Below are positions 50,194-61,800 of a stretch of DNA of 64,000 nucleotides, piece by piece. The first letter of the stretch is position 1. Each line of letters starts with the position of its first letter. This stretch comes from Plasmopara viticola. Lineage: Eukaryota > Oomycota > Peronosporomycetes > Peronosporales > Peronosporaceae. The notes under the pieces are model-generated. The model saw nothing but the letters and a program-made list of their open reading frames with translations. It was not told the origin of the DNA and did no database searches. The stretch spans positions 2,542,001 through 2,606,000 of the forward strand of contig MBPM02000003.1 in the NCBI GenBank assembly GCA_001695595.3. The letters are read 5' to 3'. Both the position numbers and the translations under genes were made by a program.

Positions 50194-52812
50194 GTACGTG
50201 GGTGCTAGTTGGCGTGCGCTTTTACTGAGCCTTTAGTTTGTCAGAATTTTGGCTTGAGGGGAACATTCGGCTGCACAAAAACCTGACGTGATCATTGCGC
50301 GTCTGAAGATGCTGATGAGCTATCAAAAGTTTTTGTTGAAGTATCTTCTACAGAAAAAGGGTAAAATTGTCTGCGTCAATGATGCCGGCAACTAAAGCTA
50401 ATACCCTGTCCAAACCAAAGTTAATTGTAGTGAGCGCAAGAGTTTCGAAAGGATCGTTTGTTTTGGTCTGACAAATCAAAATATTTGTTTTTTTGTCGTG
50501 TCGATGCTGGAGCAATCGAGAATAGCTCTAGTATATATATATACGAAGCTTGGTTTAGGAGAGCACGAAAATATAAGTTCATGTCCGATACTTCAGATGT
50601 GGTAGCGCTCCTTTCCGAAAAAGAGCTAAAGCATCAGTTGACGCAAAGCATTTCACCGTTAACCCATGAATGATCTGTACGATCACGTTGCCCAAAGTAA
50701 GAAAGATTTGATGAACTGACTATATTGATAATTTATAAACTGTGTCGGCTGTCATGCCCAGAAACCTCTTTTTTAAAATTGACAGTCAAATATTTCATAG
50801 ATATCCTGAAAATGACTGCGCTCAAGCCGCAGGTTTCGAAAGACGCGCAACCTTTTTTTAGAGGACCATGAAACTCAGTGTAGTTTTAGCCAACACATAT
50901 AGGATGAAGTTCGCACGCCAGTGCTCATCGAGGATATCAGCTCTCATAGATCTTACCTGTGGTGTTAAGGGATGCTATGAGCCACAAAAAAGCGTATGGA
51001 TATTTGCCGATGATTTATTGGTGGTCATATTCGCTGTTTGCGGCTGGGTTGTCCCCTTCACCAAGCAGTGCTAGATTAAGGGACCCGAAATGTGACTACA
51101 AACTTGTCGAATCAGCAGCTCGCGAGTTTCGCTTAGCGTTCGCTGTTCTTATGAAAATAGCAAACTATATCAAAGCTACATCCCAGAATTGCTAAGACCA
51201 TAGAGTTAGCCAAGTCAAAGCGGTTCTAATGTTTCTATGGGGTCTGACCCAACCTCAATGCTGCATTAAATGCAGCCGAAAATCTAGAACTTTTTTGCTG
51301 CAGAGACATACGCTACATACCGAGGTTCTACATGCACAAATGTGATAGTAACCCTGATCAAATACCCAAGAGCAAGAATTGGATCTCGGCTGTTCTAGGT
51401 AAAAAAATTCTCGACAAATATACAGCGTCCGGCTGTGGTTAGTCTTGAAACTGGATGCGAGGTATGACCTTATTTTCAGTATAGCGTCTCTGGTGCGCCA
51501 TGAACTCTGGGTTGAAGGGGGATCGAGCTTTCTGAATGTCATCTTCTTTACTTCACTGAAAATTTGTCGATTCTTAAAACAAATATGCTAGGAAGCTTTA
51601 GTGTTTTTATGCCAAACACTGGATCGAGTCGGTCAATGTGTTATGCACTGGAGTGGCATTAATGGTGTCGAGGGTAAAAGTGCGGCACGCGTTAGCCACT
51701 AGGCAATGCTGACTAGAAGCAGCAAGTGCTGTATGCCATGAATCGCATGGTTGACGTTACGTCAAGACAAAAAGGACAAAGGCTTCTCGCTGCGCATGGA
51801 GTGTCATAATACACAAAATCAATAATGCTCGTCAAAAACATCACACGCTACATGGCGAGTACGTCAAAGGCGATAGCTTTAGATGGAAAATATGTATGCG
51901 ACAGAGCCTGGAGATATTTGCAACCATGAGAGCATATTTAAGTTAGTGGTCTTTTGGCCTATAGAAGAAAATAAATTTTCATCGCATCTCGGTTGAGTAG
52001 TCACAGAAGGCACTATAGAATGGCTAAGAGCACGGAGTGAACCTTTGAGCTTGCAAAAACTATCAGCGAAAGGAATATAAAGCCGAGTCTGACGAGACCC
52101 GCTTGGCGTTGTTATCGATAAGTGGTGTTTAGAAATTAGATTTTACGCTGCAAGGTAATGCATTTTACCGAAGGGACGGTATGACAGTATCTTACGCATA
52201 TTATTGTGAAATGTGGGAGGAAAGAATGGTTTAGAAAAAAAAGGTTACCAATTCACACCGACATTATGAGTCGGAAAGCCAAATGGTACTTTCATTAAGC
52301 TACCATGTTCACCATTTCGGCACAAATACCAATTCTTGCAGAGGATGCCTTGCAAACAGATTGTCGGGATGTCCAATTAATAGTACAATCAATATGTCAG
52401 CGGGTATTAGCAACTTCCAAAGCGGAAGAATGACATACCATTGACCGTGGACAGTACTTCGTGTGGTACGCTCTGGAAGTATATAGTCATTTTGCAAATG
52501 CGCATGTGATGTATATCCATCTGATGACGCCTTTGTTCCAAGTCATAGAACGTATGCAAAGACATACTTGATAACAATCTTATCAATACTTGTTAAAAGC
52601 ACGGTGATAGATACGTGACGAATCTCATTGTTCGCTCGCGAGCATTGCTCAAGTGCATGCGCTTTAATGAGTTCTACGCTTATGTCGATAAAAAGCTTAA
52701 CAAACTCGCTATTTAAGAAGCCATATGGAACTGCATGGCCTTTAAGGTATTCCTTCAATGCCAATGCCAAAGTATGACAAATACTTTCATCAAATTAGAA
52801 AGACGTAGCAAA
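50194..52812. other. Gene-free block right of the Copia element
   Basis: Only short frames (95 codons at most) and no family match. Some stretches read like decayed polyprotein, but I cannot place motifs with confidence. Confidence 0.5.
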
Positions 52813-53460
52813 GTGGATTGGCCTTGCCAAGTACTTGCATAAGAGTAGTGCGAAGTTCGCAAAAGTGGCTGAATCAATGTCTGATCGCCTTGAAAAGGAA
52901 ACAGAGTGAGATTTTAGAAATTAAGCACCCAGAGGTTGTTGACGGTTCGCGCAATCAAAGGTTTTCACAGACGCTTAATAGTATCTTTTGTATCGAAAAC
53001 AACCTTTCAATGTCGTCTGTAACGGGTCAGATTTTGCCATAGACAAAGGATTTCTACAACAGCGTCGATAAGCGAAATTAAATGATCGCGTTCAATTTTT
53101 GGCAGATCAAGATTGCTGGAAAACAAAAATGTCCTAGCGACAAAGTATGCTGTTGGCTAGCATAATATTTATAAAGCATACAGTTGTCTTATCTTTCGCA
53201 GAGGATGGCTAGATGGTTAACTTTCGCTGAGTATAATTTTGAGGTGGCGTTCAGGTCAGCACGTTAGAATACTGTAGGTGATATATTATTGCGTTGCCTG
53301 AATTACGAGCTAGCTCACTTCACAATAGAAGCATCGAATCAAGTCTGGTGCGCATACGCGCGAAATAACATGTGTTTAGCCCGTCTGAAGGCTCCAAAAA
53401 TCGTTGAGTTCAAACATATGTGTGAAAAACTGTCGGCGCGGTTTACTGCGAGACTACATG
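52813..53460 (+). pseudogene. Degenerate Ty3/Gypsy RT-RNase H relic C
   Basis: A peptide WIGLAKYLHKSSAKFAKVAE at 52813 matches the end of Gypsy RT (LGLANYLHKYS..YA-MA). PFNVVCNGSDFAID near 53000 matches RNase H (F-VVCDASDFAIG). QRMARWLTFAEYNFEV near 53200 matches QRMARWLSFFAEYNF, followed by NYELAHFTIEAS and CLARLKAPK. Stops and shifts interrupt it repeatedly. It lies on the plus strand, like the other relics. Confidence 0.8.
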
Positions 53461-53522
53461 GGTTTTGAATAGATTCCGTAACGCATCACGTGTAGTGATT
53501 GCTCGTGTTGTAATCATAGGCT

Positions 53523-53573
53523 CACGATACACCACTTAGCGGTTTAGGGTTACACGATACACCACTTAGCGGT
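53523..53573. repeat. Short direct duplication, 21 bp at 30-bp spacing
   Basis: CACGATACACCACTTAGCGGT occurs at 53523-53543 and again at 53553-53573, separated by TTAGGGTTA. The spacer contains one TTTAGGG-like heptamer by chance; this is not a telomere array. Confidence 0.8.
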
Positions 53574-56500
53574 CATCTCGGTCAAGAGATAAGGTTCGGC
53601 TCAAAAAGAGTCACAATCTGTAATCCATCTTATACGAATATTTCTGCCAATAGATGCGCATGTGCAAAATGAAATATGCTTTGATTTTTTGTCAGTTTTC
53701 TTTTTAAATGTCTCACGGTACGGAAAATTAAAGTTTGCAAAACTTTATTGAAAATTTGGATCGACCATTTGTTGTTCGTAAGGTCACATATTTATACATT
53801 ACGAATCGTTAAAACAGATATCTTTTTTCAATGTTTAATAATCAGAACTACCTAAAAATTAGGCGTTTTTTTGTTTTTTTTTGCAACTTGCAAGTGATGT
53901 AGCTTAATAGTAAAGCATGTTTTAACGGATAAAGTATAGTCGCACCATTGGCAAACCTCCCCGTGCATTTGTGTTGCTTGTATACATTCTTTCAGTATTT
54001 ATCTGGTTAGGCTGACTCCGTGGATTTTGCTGATTGATTGCGCAAAAAGACTCATTCCGCGTCTGTTTTGTACAATTTTACGGTGTTTAAATATCAACGC
54101 GGTTCCTCGACCGTGTAGCTTGATAACGTGCCTCATCAGAGTAAGTTGTTTAGGATTGAAACCTGCACTTCTTAAAATGAGGATTAAATGTGTATGGTTG
54201 CAGCGCTAAAGATGTCCTCAGCGGACAAATTTTAGACCGATGATATAATAGAGCGATAAATCCGTATTGTCAAAGCTGTATTGCGCAGTGTTTGAGGTGA
54301 TACGCCAAGATTTGTGGCAGTATTATTCCACTCTTTGAGTCTAAAAGTTTCCGCTTTTTAAGTCTTCATTGAAAAATGCCACTCATGCATCTCTTCCACA
54401 TTTAGAAAGAGAATCATTGACTTTGTGTTTCGAAGACTTAGTATAACATACGAAAAAAAACTCAAAGTCAAAATACGCAACAGGTACGCTTCTACCGAAG
54501 CAGAAGAAATAACAAGACGATAGCATATTCAACGCTAAAATATATCCACAACTGCGATAGTGCTGTCTCGAAGGATAATCAGCGGCTTTCCTCCATCAAA
54601 CCATTCAACAACACATTCAAACATGGCTCAAAGTGTACGCTTGAACTTTATGATAGAATGCTAGTACACCTCGTGTTTTACGTAGTCTCATAAAACCCAA
54701 ATATAGGCCGAGCCAGGTAAGCGCAGCAGTGGTGGTGCTGGGTCGTATGGAGGCACAGCCACAGGTAGCTGACTATGGAGGCACAGCCACAGGTAGCTGA
54801 CCCATCAGTTTGGACAGAGTTTGTTCTTGGGCACGGATGGCCACAGTCGCTGTGCCGAGGGGCGCGAAGTGAGCGACATGCTTCGGAGCAATGAGACTAC
54901 GTACTATAGACTCGACTTTCGGTCGGAAAGGACCTGACAATCCCTAAGATTAAGCACTCAGTGCAAGTCTAAATACAGACAGTCGAAATTATCAATGCTT
55001 CAGCTAACCGGGTCCTAAGTTGGAACTGCCAATTTGCGATCGCTAATGATGTAATATAGTGAACGCATTACGCCATACGGTCCAGATACATAATCCTCCT
55101 CCTCTTTCGATAAAGACGGTGAGCGCCACAACCCCGCCGATTGTATTCCCCCGTAATGTACACGGAGAAGCAAACACGGGTAGAAGTCACCATGGTAAAT
55201 GTTTGCCATAGCAAGATTACGTTAAGATTGAATAAGTATCTTGTGTGGTGGAAAGCATCCTCACACCTACATCATGGGACTTTATGCCTCAATTTAATAG
55301 TATTTCCTTATGTCGTGAGCGCTTTTCGTTATGGTCATCTGGATATTCGACATGACTGAGCTAAGTGGTGACGTCCCGTAACTAGCTGTTTTGAGGTATT
55401 TAAGCAATGCGAGCTCATCTCAAGATGCCTGGCGACCACTAAGGAAGCAGTGCTCACAAAAGTATAATTACGTAGACCATAGATTGCAGCTGCAGGATCA
55501 CTGCCCATTTATTCGACTAACAGTCTTCAGCCGAACAAACTCGTACCGAAGATACATTTCACTCGCATGTCGGCGTTGCTAGAGCTGCTGCAAATAGCAA
55601 GCAGGAAGTGTAGTTTCTTTTGCTTTTGTATCCAGCATTCAAAGTGGAATTGGTCATTTTACACTTATAATGAGGCGTGAGTACCACTTATATCTGCATC
55701 AAGCCTCCTCCTTCTAAAGACTGTGAAAAGCACAGCAATGCGGATACGAAAGTTATTGAGATACTAATCTCTCAACATTAAGAGCAAGCCACGCGTCCTA
55801 TACGCTGAGCTCTTGTCGAGCTCGGAACGTCAATGCAACAAACACCTATCTTACCGTTATAGCCTATCGGAAGATTCCAGTCAGCTTATCGGGCACACCT
55901 TTTTAATTTAACCACAAGCTTATATTCAAGCGAGATACGCTCCACTATAAATGTTAGCTTCGAGTTTGGATTAAGTAAGCTCAAACATTTGATCATAGAG
56001 CGAGAACTGAGAGCGTGGTGTGTGTAGTAAGTGCACTGACATCTCGCGAGTACGTGGTGTGCGACCCACAGGCGTAGGACAGCGTGGCTCGAATGAGAGC
56101 GGACTATGCAGCGTACAATACAAGAAATCATTCAGACCAGTTGGCTTGGTGGTACAAGCCAAACGTTAACGATTTAGGCACGAGCTTTATTGAAGTGCCA
56201 AGGTTGACGGGTCGTAGTCCACTATGAGACTCAGGCCTTGTTTACTTTGAGCAAAGGGTGAATGTCTCGCGTGGCGCCAGCGTGCTCTTCTAGTGACTGC
56301 AGTATCAGCAAACTTTATAGAGCTCAAACCTTGAGATGGCTTGTGGTGACCAAACGCTTTGAGCTTAGCTCGCGCTATGAGAATGTTGTGGATTCAGAAC
56401 ACGACAATTCAAAAGGTATGGTCGACAAGACAGCCGATGGTCCCGGATCTGTGCTTTGAAGAAGCTTTGGGCTTATTTTTCTTCTGAAAAAGGCTTCCGA

Positions 56501-57989
56501 GATGTAGCACAAGTCGAACTGAAAACGTTTATTCGACAAATTTTTCGAATTAAGATTTTGACGTGTACGGAATTAGTTGCCCAAAGTGTCAATGAAGAAA
56601 TGCATGATAGGCTTACACAAACCCATTGTGTCACACTAGGTGGTTTTATTACGAAATTGTGTGACTTAATACATGCGATGTCTTAAAATCAATAAGAAAT
56701 CAATCCTATATGTTTATGGGCTAAAGGAAAAGCAGTGCATGATCTATTGACGACTGGTCTCAGTTTATGGCGACAATCAGAAATGCAACTCTACGCTTCC
56801 TTCGTGAAACTAATAACGGCAGCTTCGCTGCACAAAATACGCCCTTCGATATCGTCAGCATCAAACGATCATTTTGTAAGATCTCAAAGATATCAATATA
56901 TAATTTTGCACGATTGCTTGGTAGAAGCCGATATTAATATTTGCGAGGAATGTAAAGAATTGGTCCTAAATTGTACTAACTCGACTATTAGCGAGATCGC
57001 GGCAATGACAAATCGACCATGTTGATCTAGTTTACTTCTGCATTCACTAGTATTCGTCGTTTGTAATGACACGCGTAACTTCTATTACTTTTTTTTTACG
57101 TGAGTGTAGACGTCGGTGCGTCAACACAAAAATCGTGTCGACACAGATTTACTTAGATCGCCCCATATAGATTGTCCGATTTATTAGGAGGAAGACCGCG
57201 ACGCTCTGTGCTTGTCAATCAGCTCAGAGCATCTCACCTGAAATTGGGAGGATCTAGAGCAGACATGCCAGTAAATTTCGATAGCACTCGGCTATGCACC
57301 TTTACAAACTGGGAAAAAGTGTACGCATTAATGTACGATAAGCAATGAGCCGATTCAAGCCAAGATATTCCTGCTTGAAGTCCATGGCAGATCATGAAAA
57401 AGATTGTGAGTATACTTCTAGGTCAAAATTAACAATTTCTTGTCATATTTGGGTGAAGTTTTCCATATAGGTTCCAAGTGGACAAAAGGCATCCTAAATT
57501 CTGAGACATCTATCGAGACTACACTTTTTTAAGCAAAAAAAGTTTCGGGTTCACGAGATCTGTGCTTTGTGTCACGAACATACGTGTTTGGATCCAGAAG
57601 CCAGACACTTCGTATGGAGGTAACAATCGTTAGCAAAGGAGCAGTGTGACGGCACGACAACAACTTTCGTGCGAATCACAAGGCAACATCTCTTAGAAAA
57701 CAAAGTCTCCCACTTCACGTCGACAATCTATATCAAAAAGCGGAATGGCAAAAAGGCATCGTTCACGCTAAAACATAGCTCCATGCGACCGCTATCACAG
57801 CACATATACCGATTCTTGAGAAGAGTGCGTTATGAAAGAACCTGTAGTCTTTAGCGCGCTAAATAGTGCCAATTAGCGGTTCTAACGGCTCATGCAAGAG
57901 CTTGACAAAGCATTGACTGCGGTCACCATGCGAGCAACATGCTCTGAATTGAAAAGTGATGTCCGACTGACTATCCAATTCGCCTTCAA
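53574..57989. other. Gene-free block between Gypsy relics C and D
   Basis: No gene is supportable. The stretch 54700-54950 is locally G+C-rich and holds the tandem duplication listed separately. Other frames are below 100 codons with no resemblance to known families. Confidence 0.5.
54746..54801. repeat. Exact 28-bp tandem duplication
   Basis: The unit beginning TATGGAGGCACAGCC and ending AGGTAGCTGAC lies at 54746-54773 and is repeated without change at 54774-54801. Exact identity implies a recent slippage event in otherwise old sequence. Confidence 0.9.
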
Positions 57990-58880
57990 CGCTTAGTACT
58001 ATGGAGAAGCAATTGCTCTGGACCCATAGGGCGTATACATAGATGACTTTCTTATACAGAGTAGTGCAGAGCACGGGAATGTGCATGTAATAAACCATAT
58101 TGTCGAATTGAAAGCAGTGCTTAAGTGCAAGCGCAGACAAAACAAGCTGTAAGTCAATGCATTTGGATGTATTCTTTTCTTTCTGGCAGCCTTATCGACA
58201 GGCATGGCTCTCAGTCGGATTCCTTTAATGTCAAGACCATCGTGAATTGGCCGATTCCGTTATAAACAAAAAAAAATTGCCGACTGCTTACACGAGTGCA
58301 ATAATCTTGTTTAGGTCATAGATAGAGCCTTAAATAACCTTGACACCAAAGTATTTAACAAAGTCGAGAAAATTCTATTACACGGCTCCTTAAGGCTTTG
58401 CCAGATCTAGAGCGACAACTCAGTTTCGTTGATTGCACGTCAGATTGTGCCATCGAAAGTGCACAGCATCAAGGAAACACCTTGAAGCGAGACCGAGAGG
58501 TTCGGCTTAAACATCGTTAGTCTTGAGCTGCCGAAACGAGCTTTTCGTCCATGATATAGTGCTACTTGCGATAGAGTATTCTTGAGTCAAGTTTAAGATT
58601 CATGTACCAGGCTTTAAGCCTTTGTGATATATACAGATTATGCGTCGCCACGACATAGTCGCTTCGATTTTCGCTGAGAATGGCTAGGTGAATTCTTTTT
58701 ATGGCACAGAACAACTTCGAGTCAAAGCTCGATCCAGTAGACTAATAGGCTTTTGCTGATGATTAATCGTGTTGCCCAGAATATGAACCAGCTCATGCAC
58801 AAATGTGGCCTTGTTTGAATCGAATCAAATTTTATGCATTTCATGACATTGAAGTTCCTTCAAAGGCTTATGAAGGGTAA
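57990..58880 (+). pseudogene. Degenerate Ty3/Gypsy RT-RNase H relic D
   Basis: VYIDDFLIQSSAEHGNVHV at 58032 contains the Gypsy RT catalytic YxDD box. Then NVKTIVNWPIP near 58235 (the WP-P element) and LPDLERQLSFVDCTSDCAIE near 58400 follow, matching the RNase H LPD-F-V-CDASD-AIG stretch. FVIYTDYAS near 58630, LRMARWI-like sequence with a stop for Trp near 58675, and CCPEYEPAHA near 58780 complete the order. Many in-frame stops show that it is long dead. Confidence 0.82.
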
Positions 58881-61800
58881 TGCTCAACAACTTTGGCCAA
58901 GACAGTGCGGATGCGGTAATCGTTAGACTACATCTTTTCTCGATAGGAGCCGAGATGCTGTGTTTCAGCACCAATCAGGAAGACCTACTATCTCCAGAGA
59001 TCCTTTATGTCCAGGGATTCTCGAGATGAAAAAATTAGTTATTGCGTCCTCTGTGAGGATCACAAAATATAGCTTGGCAGTCACCACAGTCGAAAGAAAA
59101 CACACAACTTGAAAACACCCACAATGTTCATAGCTGTATAAGTGGATAAGCGGGTCAGCAGGAGAAATCCTGCCAAATGTGACTGCATCTTTGGCAAGCT
59201 TTCCAGTAACAGCACGCTGGTGAAAGGCCCTTCATGTATAGTAAACGTTCGGCTTGTCAAGAAACTCGGTAGACACTACAGTTGCCCATCCTGTCTAAGA
59301 AGCTTAACTGGCGACTGTGTAGATTGCAATTGATGGTGCCGACCAACAGCGCTCTTTTTCGACCAAGTCATTAGTGAACATGAACTTTTAGACTTCATTG
59401 TCTCGATTGAAAGTCACGCAATACAAGTCCTTTCAATTAATGATCTACAATTCCAGGCACTAAAATGAACATCTGCAGACAGATTGTCAGCCAAAGCAAT
59501 GTAAATTATGTCGTCGAAACCTTGTTGCGCAATCAATATGTGGACACTCCAAAGAGTTGGCGAAAAAAAATTAGATTGCCCGCTCATGTTTTTTTGCTTT
59601 TAAAAACCGAATATCGGACGTTGCGCGAGAACACCCCCCACGTACTAGTGGCATACATCCGCTCCATGGAGGCAAGCCAAAAGTAGGCGATGTTCCTGTA
59701 TTGTGTGCTACACTGCTCTGTGTTCTCGATCGCGACTGGAATCTAACAAATGTAACACAGGAGCTTGGGATTCGCATCGCCGTTCACCTCGACTGCTTTT
59801 GCGAGGACTTGCACTAAGTGACACAGCTCGAGATTCTTGGGTGTTGTCCGCCTGGATCTCGATCCTTAAGTGAATAGCTGCATTGCTCTTCAAGCAAGTG
59901 GTCGAGTCGCGTCCCTCGAGACAAAGTACGTGTCCAAAATATAATGCTGATCCAGCTGATGGGTCAGTCCACAGAGCTGTGCCTTAGTATGACCCGATAC
60001 CACCGCTTTCGCCTCCTCGTGGCCCGGATTTCTTCTTAATTTAAGTAATCCTCAGAAACGCACTGATTGTGTTCGCATCTCTCAAAGATTGTCAAACGTA
60101 TACGCTACGCTTTTTTGTTTACGATTACGGCAGTGTGGAGCCAGTTAAGTGTTTCAGTTAATATTTTTCCCATTTAGATGTAATCAAACGCTTTTTCTAT
60201 AAATCTTGCCAAATATTGCATACGCGTTAAGAACACGAAATTGTTTTGTCAAATAAAGATTGAGCTGCTAACGCATCTTGGAAGGGCTAATTCTAGTAAG
60301 CTGCTCTGCTATTTCTACCTTGTCAACCCAGATCCATCAAAGTGGTGTCGCTGTAAAGGCTTCTTCAGTATGCTCTTACAACGTTGCAAGCAAAGGATGC
60401 CATCGCTCTCAATATTTTAAAGGTCTCTGAAACTGACCACGTCACTTGTTGTTGGTTCAATTGTGCTCCTGCGTAGCTTAAGCAATCAGTTGCTCGGGGA
60501 GGTTCTTGATTTAAAATTCTAAGGATCCGAATTGAGGGAGCCTTAGACAAGCCACTAGCTGCACAAGCAGTCACTTCAAAACGTGTGACTGTCCTGCCAA
60601 GCCGCACCCATAATCAGCTCGTGATACTTAAAAAGATTAGACGTCTCATTGGCCGGAAAAATCCATAGTATAATGAAAAATACGAACTCGGTATCAGGAA
60701 AAATCGGACAAGCACCCCACGCTAGAAACGGCTTAGTCCTAGCGTGCTGTTTATGCTAATTGAACTATCAAATTGCTTCGCTTCGTGGCCAAAATTTGCC
60801 AAGCTTTGGCAACCAGTGAAGCTACTCATCGTTGAGATGCAAAATAAGCGGATATATATGTGATTTTCAGTCGCGTAAGGTCTGTTAATCATTTTTGTTT
60901 CTTTCCAAAAAGGCCTAAAAGTAAATGTTGAAAGCGAGAGATTTTTAAAAATTAATAATACTTAGAAAGTTTTAGCATTTTCCATTTCTTTTAAAAGCAC
61001 ACGTAATTCATAAAATCATCGGAACTTAAATACTCGAGGCCACCAACACGTTGTAGAACAAAAAAAAAATTGTCGACCTTATTGACTGCAAATTGAAGTA
61101 TTACGTGCCTAAATCGTACTTCTAATTTCCGTCACCTGGAACAGTGGATCTAGATAGATCTGTCGTAGCTACTCTTCAATAAAGCAAATATTTAGCAATA
61201 CAAGCGATGGTGCGGCCGCAGATACAAAAGTACACATCATCTTAAATCCACTCGCATCGAAAGTCGTTACGATTGCTGTCGAAGTCTTAACTTATCGGTT
61301 TTGATGTATCTGCTAAAGATGAAAAATCTCGTTCAATACTTTTGGTTTGATCCTTGTCATATGACTGACTAATCTTTTTGTCAATATTACACCACTTCAT
61401 AATTCTAGTGATAGCGTGTCAGCAACAGCTTTGAGAATAGCAGGCTTGTATTTAGCGAAGGAAATATATCGGCAAAAAAGACAAACGTTTTGCCATATTG
61501 TTATAATTGTGCGCCGTACTTACCGCCGTTCTTAGAATTTCGTGGTTTGAGAGCACCACAAAGGGATAAAAATCTCGAAGATGTGCTCGAAATCGTATCA
61601 AGATTATCGACTCCTTTATAAGTTGCAAATGACGCTTAAACAATTGGCTTTTCCATCAGAGTCAAGACTAGTATCTCTTGAGAAAAATATTGATTGCCTG
61701 TAGGCGCCAGCCCTCCCAGAATCATTTTTAAAGATGAGACAGAGACTTTGCAAGACGCACTATACTTGCGCAACTTTGGCTAGGCCAACCCGTTCCTTAA

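Noticed and set aside
53535..53560. Telomere-like TTTAGGG
   Set aside because: A single heptamer inside a 30-bp duplication, not an array.
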